Made by a program: the position numbers and the translations under genes
The notes under the pieces: model-generated
What the model was told of the DNA's origin: nothing
Database searches by the model: none
The model's input: only the letters and a program-made list of their open reading frames with translations
Shown here: piece after piece, positions 1-9,670 of the stretch
How the letters are laid out: every line of letters starts with the position of its first letter
Position numbering within the stretch: position 1 is the stretch's first letter
Assembly: GCF_023195775.1 (NCBI RefSeq)
Contig: NZ_CP096205.1
Span: forward strand, 3,369,001-3,433,000
Reading direction: 5' to 3'
DNA: 64,000 nt
Source: Flavobacterium azooxidireducens
GTDB taxonomy: Bacteria; Bacteroidota; Bacteroidia; Flavobacteriales; Flavobacteriaceae

Positions 1-1073
1 GAGTTAGTGGATCTTTTGAGTATTACAACAATATTACCAAAGATTTATTAAATAGATTTAATGTAGCCGGAACTGGATATGATTTTCAATATAGAAATTT
101 AGGTGAAGTTGAAAATAAAGGATTTGAAGCCAATTTGAATGTCGCAGCTGTAAGAAAAGAAAATTATGGTTTAAATGTTTCATTTAACATCGGATTTAAC
201 AAAAATAAAATCAATTCATTGGGTATGGAAAATTATCAAGTGGATACGCAATGGAATTCAGGTGTTGGTAATGATTTCGCAGTTTGGGTTGGTCAACCTA
301 TTGGAGCAATTTATGGATATCAAAACGATGGTCGTTATGAAGTCTCAGATTTTAACTATGAAAATGGAGTATATACACTTAAAGAAGGAGTAGCAAATGC
401 CTCATCAATTTTAGGCAGTCCAGTTAGACCAGGTATGTTGAAGTTAAAAGACACTAACGGAGATGATGTCATAAATGCAGATGATCGAAGTATTATTGGA
501 GATGTTAATCCAAAACATACAGGAGGTATCACATTAAATGCTAATATTCACAATTTTGACATCTCTGCCGCTTTTAACTGGAGTTATGGAAATGATGTAT
601 ATAATGCAACAAAAATTGAGCATACATCAGCTACAACAAATAATCCAAATGGACAATATAGAAATTTAACATCTGAAATGGCAGATGGAGTTAGATGGAC
701 AAACTTAAACCCAACAACAGGAGAGTTAGTAACAGATCCAACAGAATTGGCTGCATTAAATCAAAATACTTCAATGTGGTCGCCATACATGGGTAACTTT
801 CTAGTAACAGATTGGGCTGTAGAAGATGGTTCTTTCTTACGATTAAACACATTAACCTTAGGTTATACTTTACCACAAACTTTGGTTGAAAAAATCGGTA
901 TTTCAAGATTGAGATTATACGGAACAGCAACAAATGTTTTCGTTTTAACCAATTATTCTGGCTTAGATCCAGAGGTATCTACTCGAAGACAAACTCCATT
1001 GACACCTGGTGTTGATTATTCTCCTTATCCGCGTAGCAGACAGTTTGTTTTTGGTCTAAATGTGAATTTTTAA
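1..1073 (+). CDS. SusC-like TonB-dependent outer-membrane receptor, C-terminal part (5' end outside window)
   Basis: The frame is open from the first bases and ends at 1073, giving about 356 residues. These are the last beta-strands of a TonB-dependent barrel of the SusC/RagA family: repeated GFEANLN-type strand motifs, a WSYGNDVYNATK strand segment, the conserved 'SFLRLNTLTLGY' region, and a final aromatic-ended strand (FVFGLNVNF) typical of outer-membrane proteins. The N-terminal signal, carboxypeptidase-like domain, TonB box and plug lie upstream of the window. A SusD gene follows 17 bases later, so the two form the usual importer pair. The downstream pectinases point to pectin oligosaccharides as the cargo, which is inference from context. 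Confidence 0.95.
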   Translation, partial: VSGSFEYYNNITKDLLNRFNVAGTGYDFQYRNLGEVENKGFEANLNVAAVRKENYGLNVSFNIGFNKNKINSLGMENYQVDTQWNSGVGNDFAVWVGQPIGAIYGYQNDGRYEVSDFNYENGVYTLKEGVANASSILGSPVRPGMLKLKDTNGDDVINADDRSIIGDVNPKHTGGITLNANIHNFDISAAFNWSYGNDVYNATKIEHTSATTNNPNGQYRNLTSEMADGVRWTNLNPTTGELVTDPTELAALNQNTSMWSPYMGNFLVTDWAVEDGSFLRLNTLTLGYTLPQTLVEKIGISRLRLYGTATNVFVLTNYSGLDPEVSTRRQTPLTPGVDYSPYPRSRQFVFGLNVNF

Positions 1074-1090
1074 TTAAAAAAATATAAGTC

Positions 1091-2872
1091 ATGAAAAATA
1101 AATTATTACTAATAGGAATATTTAGCTTATCTATACTATTCTTTTCGTGTGAAGAGGATATGCTTGAAGCTCAAACTCAATCTACTTTAGATGAGTCTGT
1201 CATCTTTTCTACCCCCGCTTTAGCAAAAGGAGCTGTAGATGGAATTAAAATACCATTTGGAGAAACAAATTCTTACAGAGGTCGGTTCTTACCTTGGTAT
1301 GGTTTTAATAACGATACAGAATGGTATAATTCATCCGAAACCACTTCAAATGATAACCCCGATTTATGTGTTTATGATGCTAAGCCAAATAACGGTCAAA
1401 TGAACACAATTAATAATGCTTGGGCAATGATGTATTCCGGTATCGAACGAGCCAATTTGTGTATTCGCGGATTACGTAGATATGGAAATCCAACTGAAAA
1501 TGCAGAGTTAGGCTATTTATTAGGTGAAGCATTAACATTAAGAGCTGTTTTTTATGCCGATTTATTAAAAGCTTGGGGCGATGTTCCTGCACGTTTTGAA
1601 CCAATTGTTTCTGAAACATTATATATACCTAAATCAAATAGAGATATTATTTATAAACAATTAATTGAAGATTTAGCAGAAGCAGCAACTTTGGTGCCTT
1701 GGCCTAATGAAACCGCAGCAACTACTAGTGTAGAAAGAGTAAACAAAGCATTTGTAAAAGGACTTAGAGCTCGTTTAGCATTAGCCGCTAGTGGATTTCA
1801 ACAATACCCTGATGGTGTTAGAAGAAGTAACGATCCAGATCTTTCTGTAGCAAATATGTATGCTCTGGCTTTTAACGAATGTAAATCGGTAATTGAAAGT
1901 GGAACTTCAACTTTAGACCCTTCTTTTGAAGGTTTATGGAGAAAATATAATGAAGAAGTTCTTACTGCCGGTAGAGAATCTTTGTGGGAAATTCCTTTTG
2001 CTGGAGGTAGAGGAAGAATGTTATTTACATTTGCTGTAAGACATACAAACAATAATCAGCATCATGAAAATGGAAACAATAGAGGAGGACAATCTGGACC
2101 ATTACCTTATGTATTTTATGATTATGATGAATTAGATACTAGAAGAAATGTAACCTGTGTACCATACAAGTATGGCCCCACAGTCAATGGATTTGCAAGG
2201 CAACAATTAAACCCTTTTAATACATGGTATTTCGGTAAATACCGCTATGAATGGATGTTACGTTTTGTAAGGTCAGATAATGATGATGGTGTAAACAAAA
2301 TGTATATGCGTTATGCAGAAGTAATTCTTATGGCAGCTGAAACCGCTAATGAATTAGAAGGCCCAGCAGCAGCAGCAGTTTATTTAAAGATGCTAAGAGA
2401 AAGAGCTTTCAATCCTGCAGATCATGCAATAAAAGTAGATGCGTATGTTAATGCGTTAACTTCAAAACAAGCGATGTTTAATGCTATTGTTGAAGAACAT
2501 AAATTTGAATTTACAGGCGAAATGGAACGCAAACAAGCTCTAATTAGATGGAATTTATTAAAGACTAATATTGATTTAGCTAAGGAAAAATTATTCCGTT
2601 TGAGAGCTAGAGAAGGGGAGTATGCAGATGTTCCAACTACTCTCTATACTCAATATGCCGCTGATAATGAAACATTAATCATTTACGGATTAAATAGAGG
2701 AGAAATAAATGATCCCGGAACAGGATGGACAGCAACACCTTGGACAACTTTAACAGACTCTAAAATAAATGCTATTTATCGAAATAATCCTGACACAAAA
2801 CAATTCTGGCCAATTTGGCAAGTGTTTTTAGATAATAGTAATAGTACATTAGTGAACGATTATGGTTATTAA
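1091..2872 (+). CDS. SusD/RagB family outer-membrane glycan-binding lipoprotein
   Basis: 593 residues, the normal size for SusD. The N-terminus is a lipoprotein signal with the lipid-modified cysteine at C20 (LFFSC) followed by acidic residues EED, which fits a Bacteroidota surface-export signal. Family features are the N-terminal TPR-like region (WAMMYSGIERANLCIRGL; GEALTLRAVFYADLLKAWGD) and the C-terminal RagB/SusD region (EEHKFEFTGEMERKQALIRW). SusD sits as a lid on the SusC barrel and captures the oligosaccharide. It is probably co-transcribed with the receptor 17 bases upstream. A terminator-like hairpin follows, so SusCD may be expressed more strongly than the enzymes behind it. Confidence 0.96.
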   Translation: MKNKLLLIGIFSLSILFFSCEEDMLEAQTQSTLDESVIFSTPALAKGAVDGIKIPFGETNSYRGRFLPWYGFNNDTEWYNSSETTSNDNPDLCVYDAKPNNGQMNTINNAWAMMYSGIERANLCIRGLRRYGNPTENAELGYLLGEALTLRAVFYADLLKAWGDVPARFEPIVSETLYIPKSNRDIIYKQLIEDLAEAATLVPWPNETAATTSVERVNKAFVKGLRARLALAASGFQQYPDGVRRSNDPDLSVANMYALAFNECKSVIESGTSTLDPSFEGLWRKYNEEVLTAGRESLWEIPFAGGRGRMLFTFAVRHTNNNQHHENGNNRGGQSGPLPYVFYDYDELDTRRNVTCVPYKYGPTVNGFARQQLNPFNTWYFGKYRYEWMLRFVRSDNDDGVNKMYMRYAEVILMAAETANELEGPAAAAVYLKMLRERAFNPADHAIKVDAYVNALTSKQAMFNAIVEEHKFEFTGEMERKQALIRWNLLKTNIDLAKEKLFRLRAREGEYADVPTTLYTQYAADNETLIIYGLNRGEINDPGTGWTATPWTTLTDSKINAIYRNNPDTKQFWPIWQVFLDNSNSTLVNDYGY

Positions 2873-2899
2873 AAGTCCATAATTAACCAAGTTACATTT

Positions 2900-2942
2900 T
2901 AAAAAACTCATCATTTTGTTCATTTAAAATGGTGAGTTTTTT
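2900..2942 (+). terminator. Rho-independent terminator-like hairpin after susD
   Basis: A run of A followed by ACTCATCATTTT pairs with AAAATGGTGAGT ahead of a T tract (one G-T pair), with a short loop. It lies between susD and the pectate lyase on the same strand, so it may act as partial attenuation inside the operon. I did not find a good promoter between it and the start at 3007. Confidence 0.75.
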
Positions 2943-3006
2943 AAGTTAAAGAATTCGATGTTGCTTAAAAATTAAAAAAAATTGGATTCGATTTAAAAAA
3001 ATTAAT

Positions 3007-4086
3007 ATGAAAAATTTAAAATACAATTTAGTGTTACTTCTACTGCTAATTTCTTTTGACAACTTTGCTCAAGATAAGAAAATAACATGGAAAAGCATCA
3101 CAGAAAATAACGATGAAAGTTGGTTTGCAACAGAAGAAGCCAAAAAAATAGCCGAAAACGTTTTGCTATACCAACGTGAAATTGGCGGTTGGCCCAAGAA
3201 TATTGAAATTCAAAATGAGCTTTCAGAAAAAGAAAAGCAAGACCTTAAAAAGTTAAAATCAGATCCAACCGGTTGTACGATTGATAACGGAGCAACTTGT
3301 CAGGAATTACTTTTTCTATCAAAAGTTTATAAATCAAATCCTGATGAACGATATAAAATGGCTTTTTTAAAAGGAGTTATTTACTTGATTACTGCTCAGT
3401 ACAAAAATGGGGGATGGCCACAGTTTTACCCATTAAAAGAAGGATATTACACGCACATCACTTACAATGATAATGCCATGGTGAATGTTTTGAAATTGTT
3501 GAAAGAAGTTAAAAGCAAATCCGATTTCTACTCAATTTCCGTTCCTGATGAAATCGCTAAAATGGCAGAATCATCTTTTAATAAAGGAATCGATTGCATA
3601 CTAAAAACTCAATACAAACAAAGCGGTAGGTTAACTGCTTGGTGTGCACAACATGATCGTGAAACGCTTCAACCTGCAAAAGCTCGTGCGTATGAATTAC
3701 CCTCGTTAAGCGGCAAAGAATCAGCCAAAATAGTATTGTTATTAATGTCGATAGAGAATCCATCAACAGAAGTAATTACTGCAATAAATTCAGCCGTAAA
3801 TTGGTTTGAAAAAACAAAAATTACCGGAATTAAAATTGAAACAATTTCTACCGGAAAAAAAGATGAACAGGACAGAATTGTTGTTGAAAGCCCGGATGCC
3901 GAACCACTTTGGGCAAGATTTATGGAAATGAATGATAACAGACCTTTCTTTTGTGATCGAAACGGAAAGAAAAAATACAACTTATCTGAAATTAGTCAAG
4001 AACGCAGAATGGGCTATGGATGGTATACCAATGAACCTAAAGAAGTTTTAAAAAAATATTCCAATTGGAAAAAATCATTAAACTAA
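3007..4086 (+). CDS. Pectate lyase, polysaccharide lyase family 10 (PelA/Pel-15E type)
   Basis: 359 residues beginning with a Sec signal peptide (residues 1-22, ending DNFAQ). The rest matches the PL10 alpha-barrel lyases: REIGGWPKN (57-65), QYKNGGWPQFYP (131-142), ITYNDNAMVNVL (151-162), LTAWCAQHD (209-217), PAKARAYELPSLSG (223-236), then the C-terminal PLWARFMEM and RRMGYGWYT segments. The enzyme cleaves polygalacturonate by calcium-dependent beta-elimination. It has no T9SS tail, unlike the next two enzymes, so it is probably periplasmic and finishes imported oligomers (inference). Its stop is 5 bases before the pectinesterase start. Confidence 0.93.
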   Translation: MKNLKYNLVLLLLLISFDNFAQDKKITWKSITENNDESWFATEEAKKIAENVLLYQREIGGWPKNIEIQNELSEKEKQDLKKLKSDPTGCTIDNGATCQELLFLSKVYKSNPDERYKMAFLKGVIYLITAQYKNGGWPQFYPLKEGYYTHITYNDNAMVNVLKLLKEVKSKSDFYSISVPDEIAKMAESSFNKGIDCILKTQYKQSGRLTAWCAQHDRETLQPAKARAYELPSLSGKESAKIVLLLMSIENPSTEVITAINSAVNWFEKTKITGIKIETISTGKKDEQDRIVVESPDAEPLWARFMEMNDNRPFFCDRNGKKKYNLSEISQERRMGYGWYTNEPKEVLKKYSNWKKSLN

Positions 4087-4091
4087 TAAAA

Positions 4092-7000
4092 ATGAAAAAA
4101 AATTTACTTTTCTGTTTGATGTTTTTTACATCAATGAATTATGCTCAAAATACAGACGTATGGGATTTTGGTGCCGTTCAACTCAATGAATCTGAGTACA
4201 ATAATCAATTAAACGAAAGTGTAATTAATGCTTGGTATGTTGGCGTTACGCCTGGAACTGCAGGAGTAAACTTTCCAACAGCATTTTCAGCAGGCTCACT
4301 TTCTTGGGTAGGAAATGCAAGCGACAGATTACGAACAACTAACACCAATTTATCCCGTTTTGATGCCAATGTGGCCAGTGTTGCTGCTTATTCAGGAAGA
4401 GTTTATTGCAACGGAACAGTAACAACAACAAACGGTTTACCAAACAATAGATATTTACGAATTACAGTTGTTGAAGATGATGAAATCACAATTATTGCCA
4501 GAGGTGATACAGATGGAGTATTGACATTCGTTAACGAAGCAAATCCAAGTTTACAAACAAATACGTTTCCCATAACTTCCGCTTCCGGAAATGTGACAGA
4601 AGTGAAATTTGTCGCTCAAACAGCCGGAGCTTATCGCATTTATGATCAATTAGCCAAAGCAAGTTTCTATCGAATTTATAGAAAAGATGCCGTTTATACC
4701 AATGTTAACGGAACAATTGACTTAACGCAAGCAGCCGGAATTCCAAATGATTATTCTATTGTTTTTACCAATGAAGCAGGAAAAACGTGGTCGGCAGAAA
4801 TTAATTCAAACACCTATAATGTTTCGGTTCCTGTGGGATATCAATATGCAATTAATTTAGTTGATGCCAACGGATACATCATTTCTGCTGGCGATACATT
4901 CAACACAACCGGCGTTACTACGCCAAATGTTTCGCATAACATTGCCATTTCAGGCATTACTTTATTCACCGTTACCGGAAATATTATTGGGCTTGGAACT
5001 GAAATTTCAAACTTAGAACTCAATTTTACACCTGATTCCTCCAGTGAAAGTGTTTTTATTCCGATTGCGAATGTAAATAGTAATAACGGAACGTACAGTG
5101 TTCAATTAGAATCGTCCATTCCCTATACAATTTTAGCTCAAGGTGTGAATGATTTTGAAATTGAAACCAATACAATTACTATAACCGAGAATACTTCATC
5201 AGATATAACATTTATTCCAAAACCGGTTTTTCCAATTTCAATTGAAACAATTGGTTTAACTATTGCTCAAGAAAGTGATTTAGAACTAACATTTACCAAT
5301 TTAAACGAAGAAGGTTATAACTATACATTTACTGATTTAACTTCTATTTCATTAAGAAACGGAACATATAAAATTACAGCAAATGGGTTAGATAATTATC
5401 CTTTACAGTTGGCGTTAACGTCAAATCTTACTGTAAATAATGCTTCCGCTTCTAAAACGTTATCTTTTGTTCCGGTTACAGTTTGGTCTTTTGATGATAA
5501 AGTAATTAACTCAACCACTTCAACGTATTATAAAGGAATGCAATTGAATGGTCAAATTACAACTGTTGTTGCCTCTGGTCATTTAACAGCAAAAACAGGA
5601 TCATCACTCGTAATTCCTGTAAATCCAAATGAAAGAGTATTGGTTTATTATTATTACACAGCCAATTTTTCAATTGAAGGTGGAGAAGTAATTACCACTT
5701 CAACCAACAGTACATCAATTGTAGAAAATGTTCAGTATGTCTATTCCGGCACAAATCCGGGAACGGTTACAATTAATGTTGGCGGTGCTGCATCTTTAAC
5801 ATCCTATTTCACAGAAATTCGAGTAATTCCAACTATTTCCTATTCTGAAACAATAACTGTTGGAGTTGACAAAGACTATCAAACCATCAATGCGGCTTTA
5901 GAAGCTGTTTCCTATATGAACAGAACAAGTGAAGAAAGAGTGACTATTATGATAGATGCCGGAAATTATGAAGAAATGTTAGTCATTAATCTTCCGAACA
6001 TCACGTTAAAAAATGCAGATTCCAATGCAAATACATCCATTTTGAACGGAGGTATTGATATTGCACCGGGAGCTGTTAGGGTAACTTCCTACTATGGTCA
6101 TGGCTATCATTATTATAGTATGAATAACAAACAAAAATGGAATCAAGATGTTTTAAATGTGAGTTTGCAGAATGGATTTTACACTAATCCAAATGCAGGT
6201 GCAGGTACAACCAATGGTTCGTATTGGAATGCAACAGTGGTAGTCAGTGCCAATGGATTTGAAGCCGAAAACATCATATTTGAAAATTCATTCAATCAAT
6301 ATATTTCTCAAAAAGAAGCTCAAGATGTTCTTGTCGCTTGGCCAACCGGAAGTCCGGGTGCGAGACCAACAAATGTTGGAAACACAGCTGTTCAAAACAG
6401 AATATTAGTAGAAAGAGCTGCTGCTATTGCTTTCGTAAACAATACAGACAAAGCGATATTGAATAAATGTAGAGTAATTGGTCGTCAAGATTCATTTTTT
6501 GGTGGAGCAGGAGCGAGAGTTGTTGTATATAAAGGCGATGTGATGGGAGCTGTAGACTATATTTTTGGTGGGATGGATGCCGTGTTTTATAAAACCAATT
6601 TGGTTATGAATACAAGTGATGCTTCTAATGATGTTGCTTATATTACTGCAGCTCAACAAACTTCCGGAAGAGGTTATCTAATGTATGAATGCACAATAAC
6701 TTCAACAGAACCAGGCGTAGAAACCGCTTCTGTTTACCGTTCAAAACCGGGTTATTTCGGTCGTCCGTGGCAAGCTACTACAAGCGAAGTTGTTTTTTAT
6801 AACACAACCATTGAAACATCAAACTATCCCGGATTTATTGATAATTCGTTGATTTTACCTTTAGGATGGCAAAATACATTAGGTGGAACGTCAAGCGGAA
6901 TGTATGAATTTGGAACAATTGAACTTTCCGGTGTAAACAACGGTCCAAGTAGAGCAAGTTGGTCAACCCAATTAGCAAACCCAATTTTGAATGATGGCAC

Positions 7001-7310
7001 ACCAATTACAACGTTCAATTTTACAAAAGGAAATGACAATTGGGATCCGTTACCAAATTTGATTGCCAATGATCCGTTGAGTATTTCAGATGTGAGACAA
7101 GATTCAATCGACATTTTTTCAGTTAAGAATACAATCTACATTAAAAATGTAAAGGAAAATACAAACGTAACTATTTTCAATATAAGCGGAGCAAAAGTAA
7201 AATCATTCAACATCACTAATGAAACTGATTTTGTTATGAATCCGGGTCTTTGGATAGTAACCGTTAGAAATTCTGAAGGAAGAAAATCGGTTAAGTTGAT
7301 TACAAATTAA
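4092..7310 (+). CDS. Large secreted pectinesterase (CE8) with N-terminal beta modules and T9SS C-terminal domain
   Basis: 1072 residues with the start at 4092, which places a clean signal peptide (MKKNLLFCLMFFTSMNYAQ) first; an in-frame ATG at 4065 would put nine charged residues ahead of it. A WDFG-type beta module follows (about 20-210), then Ig-like linkers and a second VWSF module (about 465-590). The CE8 right-handed beta-helix starts near 595 (GVDKDYQTINAAL). Catalytic residues are present: D800 in GRQDSF, D822 in VDYIFG, R891 in GRPW. The last ~75 residues are a T9SS sorting domain. The protein de-esterifies pectin at or outside the cell surface so lyases can act. It is far longer than a minimal pectinesterase (roughly 300-350 residues). 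Confidence 0.95.
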   Translation: MKKNLLFCLMFFTSMNYAQNTDVWDFGAVQLNESEYNNQLNESVINAWYVGVTPGTAGVNFPTAFSAGSLSWVGNASDRLRTTNTNLSRFDANVASVAAYSGRVYCNGTVTTTNGLPNNRYLRITVVEDDEITIIARGDTDGVLTFVNEANPSLQTNTFPITSASGNVTEVKFVAQTAGAYRIYDQLAKASFYRIYRKDAVYTNVNGTIDLTQAAGIPNDYSIVFTNEAGKTWSAEINSNTYNVSVPVGYQYAINLVDANGYIISAGDTFNTTGVTTPNVSHNIAISGITLFTVTGNIIGLGTEISNLELNFTPDSSSESVFIPIANVNSNNGTYSVQLESSIPYTILAQGVNDFEIETNTITITENTSSDITFIPKPVFPISIETIGLTIAQESDLELTFTNLNEEGYNYTFTDLTSISLRNGTYKITANGLDNYPLQLALTSNLTVNNASASKTLSFVPVTVWSFDDKVINSTTSTYYKGMQLNGQITTVVASGHLTAKTGSSLVIPVNPNERVLVYYYYTANFSIEGGEVITTSTNSTSIVENVQYVYSGTNPGTVTINVGGAASLTSYFTEIRVIPTISYSETITVGVDKDYQTINAALEAVSYMNRTSEERVTIMIDAGNYEEMLVINLPNITLKNADSNANTSILNGGIDIAPGAVRVTSYYGHGYHYYSMNNKQKWNQDVLNVSLQNGFYTNPNAGAGTTNGSYWNATVVVSANGFEAENIIFENSFNQYISQKEAQDVLVAWPTGSPGARPTNVGNTAVQNRILVERAAAIAFVNNTDKAILNKCRVIGRQDSFFGGAGARVVVYKGDVMGAVDYIFGGMDAVFYKTNLVMNTSDASNDVAYITAAQQTSGRGYLMYECTITSTEPGVETASVYRSKPGYFGRPWQATTSEVVFYNTTIETSNYPGFIDNSLILPLGWQNTLGGTSSGMYEFGTIELSGVNNGPSRASWSTQLANPILNDGTPITTFNFTKGNDNWDPLPNLIANDPLSISDVRQDSIDIFSVKNTIYIKNVKENTNVTIFNISGAKVKSFNITNETDFVMNPGLWIVTVRNSEGRKSVKLITN

Positions 7311-7328
7311 TTCAAAAAAATAAATGTT

Positions 7329-8660
7329 ATGATTAAAAAAGTTTTTTTAAGCCTTATCTCACTATTATTTGTTTACCAAATTAATGCACAAAATTATTAT
7401 TTTGCAACTCCACAAGGATATGGTGCTGCAACAACCGGAGGAGGAAATGCAACTCCAGTAACGGTAACAACATGGGCCAATTTGCGAACCCAAATGCAAT
7501 CGGCAGGTTCAAAAGTTATATTGGTTTCCGGAGTAATAACTGTTCCGGCAAATCAACAATTAAGAGCTGTTATTACCAATAAAAGCTTAATCGGACTTCC
7601 CGGAGCTAGATTAGTAAGTGCTACCCAGGCTCATCCGGGTGGAGGAATTATTTATCTAAGACCGGGATCAAACAATGTAATTATCAGAAATATAATTTTT
7701 GAAGGACCTGGAGCCTATGATACTGATGGAGAAGATTCACTCACAGCAGACGGATGCACCAATTTATGGGTAGATCATTGCGAATTTCAAGACGGTTTGG
7801 ATGGTAATTTTGATATGAAAGGCAACACCGATAATGTTACCGTTTCTTGGTGCAAGTTTACCTACCTAAAGCCACCTTTAGCAGGCGGTTCAGGCGGTTC
7901 GAATGACCATAGATTTTCCAATTTAGTTGGTTCTGGAAGCAATGATGCTCCGGCAGACGGACATTTTAGTGTAACCTTTCAAAATTGTTTTTGGGGATCT
8001 GGTTGCAGAGAAAGAATGCCAAGAGCTCGAAATGCTCAACTGCATATTTTAAATTGCTACTATAATACCGGTATTTCAAATTCAAGAGCACTTGGATTGG
8101 GCGGTGGTGCAAACAATACAACTTGTTATGTTGAAAATACCGATTTTACCGATATTAATAATGTTTATACAAGTTATAATAATTCAGATGGAGGAACTGT
8201 AGCTCTTTCCTTCAACAACTGCTTGGATGGAGCAAACAATATTGGTACAGTTGCAGCTCCAACTTATACAGCCACTACAGTTCCTGTGAATGAAGTGCAA
8301 GGCTTACTGACCGATGCAACGTGTGGTGCAGGAGCAACTTTACAAGTTTCTGCCGAAGGTGTAATTTCTCCAAATGAATGTGAAAGTTTGAATGTAATTG
8401 ATTACACAGAAAATGATTTTATTAGAGTTTATCCAACGATTGTGAAAAATAATTTGACTATTGAAATAAAGATAGATCAATTAGAATCTGTGCAAATTGA
8501 ATTGTTTAATTCTAATGGGCAACATCTTAAAAAGGAATCAAAAACTACATTACCTACTGAAAACATCACTTTAGAATTAGAAAATTTATCCTCCGGATTA
8601 TATTTTGGAAGAGTAATTGTTAACCATAAAACGCATCATTTTAAATTCATTAAATCCTAG
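7329..8660 (+). CDS. Secreted pectate lyase, polysaccharide lyase family 1, with T9SS C-terminal domain
   Basis: 443 residues with a signal peptide (1-20, ending INA before QNYY). The parallel beta-helix of PL1/Pec_lyase_C shows the calcium-binding and active-site signatures: GEDSLTADGCTNLWVDHCEF (134-153), DGNFDMKG (158-165), VTVSWCKF (170-177) and RMPRAR (229-234), which holds the catalytic arginine. The C-terminus from about 365 (VYPTIVKNNLTIEI ... SGLYFGRVIVN ... FKFIKS) is a T9SS sorting domain. It cleaves de-esterified pectin outside the cell and is the natural partner of the pectinesterase 18 bases upstream. Confidence 0.95.
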   Translation: MIKKVFLSLISLLFVYQINAQNYYFATPQGYGAATTGGGNATPVTVTTWANLRTQMQSAGSKVILVSGVITVPANQQLRAVITNKSLIGLPGARLVSATQAHPGGGIIYLRPGSNNVIIRNIIFEGPGAYDTDGEDSLTADGCTNLWVDHCEFQDGLDGNFDMKGNTDNVTVSWCKFTYLKPPLAGGSGGSNDHRFSNLVGSGSNDAPADGHFSVTFQNCFWGSGCRERMPRARNAQLHILNCYYNTGISNSRALGLGGGANNTTCYVENTDFTDINNVYTSYNNSDGGTVALSFNNCLDGANNIGTVAAPTYTATTVPVNEVQGLLTDATCGAGATLQVSAEGVISPNECESLNVIDYTENDFIRVYPTIVKNNLTIEIKIDQLESVQIELFNSNGQHLKKESKTTLPTENITLELENLSSGLYFGRVIVNHKTHHFKFIKS

Positions 8661-8751
8661 CTAGAATAAGTGAATTAGTACATATAAATTGTGTTTTTAA
8701 AAGAAAATATGTTTTAAATATATTTAAAACAAAAAAAAATCATTAAAATAG

Positions 8752-8780
8752 TTGCAAAATCATTTTTTTTACTACTTTTA
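8752..8780 (+). promoter_or_regulatory. Bacteroidota-type promoter (TTG-N18-TAcTTTTA) ahead of the small T9SS protein
   Basis: TTG at 8752-8754 and TACTTTTA at 8773-8780 are separated by 18 bases. The flavobacterial housekeeping promoter has TTG near -33 and TAnnTTTG near -7 with 17-19 bases between; only the last base deviates. Transcription would start near 8787, inside the palindrome at 8782-8793. Confidence 0.6.
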
Positions 8781-8781
8781 C

Positions 8782-8793
8782 GTAATCGATTAC
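8782..8793. promoter_or_regulatory. Palindromic operator candidate GTAATCGATTAC (LacI-family type)
   Basis: A perfect 12-bp palindrome with a central CG step, as in LacI/PurR/CcpA-type operators. It covers the predicted transcription start of the 8828 gene, where a bound repressor would block initiation. Assignment to the LacI family rests on symmetry and position only; no such regulator is encoded in this window. Confidence 0.45.
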
Positions 8794-8827
8794 TTAAAAT
8801 AATTAAAACCTTAAAAATTCATAAATC

Positions 8828-9619
8828 ATGAGAAAAAAATTACTCTCTTTTGTTCTTCCAATTTTATTTTTTGGAACTATTGTAAATGCCCAAACCAAAA
8901 TTTGGGATTTTGGAAATGATACGGCAACTTGGCCTTTGTCTGGTGGAATAGGAAATACTCCAATGGTAGTTGATAACTTAGGGTTATTTCCTTTGCCAGC
9001 AGGAAATATCAATTTTGGAGCAATAACTGGAAATAATGCAACATTTCCTGATGGTTATACTGCAACTCAAAGATTTCAAATGAACGGAGCTGGATATCCT
9101 ACAGGACCTTTTCAAGTAATGCCAACTCAACGTTATTTGTTTATAGATGTAAGTGGTGCCTGCACTGTTAAAGTATGGTTTAGACCGGGTAGTGCAGATG
9201 CTGCACGTACTATTTATGTTACTAATGGTACTACTGTTATAGGTCAAGCTACTTCAGCGACATCTGGAGGAGATCAGACTATATTAACAGCAGCTGTTCC
9301 AGCTACAGGCAGATATTATATATACGGAGATACTGCTTGTAATCTTTACAAAGTTGAAGTTACAGGTGCAACTGTAAATACTTCTTTAAGTTTAGAAAAT
9401 CTAAACAAATTAACGACTAATGTTTTTGGTGCAGGAAATCAAGTGTATGTTCAAAATGTAGTTTCTAATACAGAAGTTAAAGTATATGGAATCACAGGAG
9501 CTTTAGTAAAATCGTTTAACACAACTTCAGACGTAAACTTCGAATTAAATAAAGGTCTTTACATCGTGAATGTAAAATCAGAAGAAGGAGAAAAATCAGT
9601 AAAAGTTCTAATGAACTAA
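8828..9619 (+). CDS. Small secreted T9SS protein, stand-alone WDFG beta module (possible pectin-binding protein)
   Basis: 263 residues: signal peptide (1-21, ending VNA before QTKIWDFG), a beta-rich module (about 22-180), and a T9SS sorting domain (about 184-263). The module opens with WDFG and contains RYLFIDVSGACTVKVWFR and GRYYIYGDTACNLYKVEV. The pectinesterase N-terminus has the matching WDFG, RYLRITVVEDDEITIIAR and GAYRIYDQLAKASFYRIY. The sorting domains of the two proteins are also very similar (VKSFN...GLYIV versus VKSFN...GLWIV). No catalytic motif is visible. I infer a carbohydrate-binding or adhesion role in pectin capture; the substrate is unproven. It has its own promoter and a possible operator. 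Confidence 0.8.
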   Translation: MRKKLLSFVLPILFFGTIVNAQTKIWDFGNDTATWPLSGGIGNTPMVVDNLGLFPLPAGNINFGAITGNNATFPDGYTATQRFQMNGAGYPTGPFQVMPTQRYLFIDVSGACTVKVWFRPGSADAARTIYVTNGTTVIGQATSATSGGDQTILTAAVPATGRYYIYGDTACNLYKVEVTGATVNTSLSLENLNKLTTNVFGAGNQVYVQNVVSNTEVKVYGITGALVKSFNTTSDVNFELNKGLYIVNVKSEEGEKSVKVLMN

Positions 9620-9670
9620 CTATTTCTTCTTTCTCTTTAGAGATTAGTTAAGTAATAATTTTTAGTTTGT

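Noticed and set aside
4065..4091. Earlier in-frame ATG for the pectinesterase
   Set aside because: It would overlap the pectate lyase and place charged residues before the signal peptide; the ATG at 4092 gives a normal signal.
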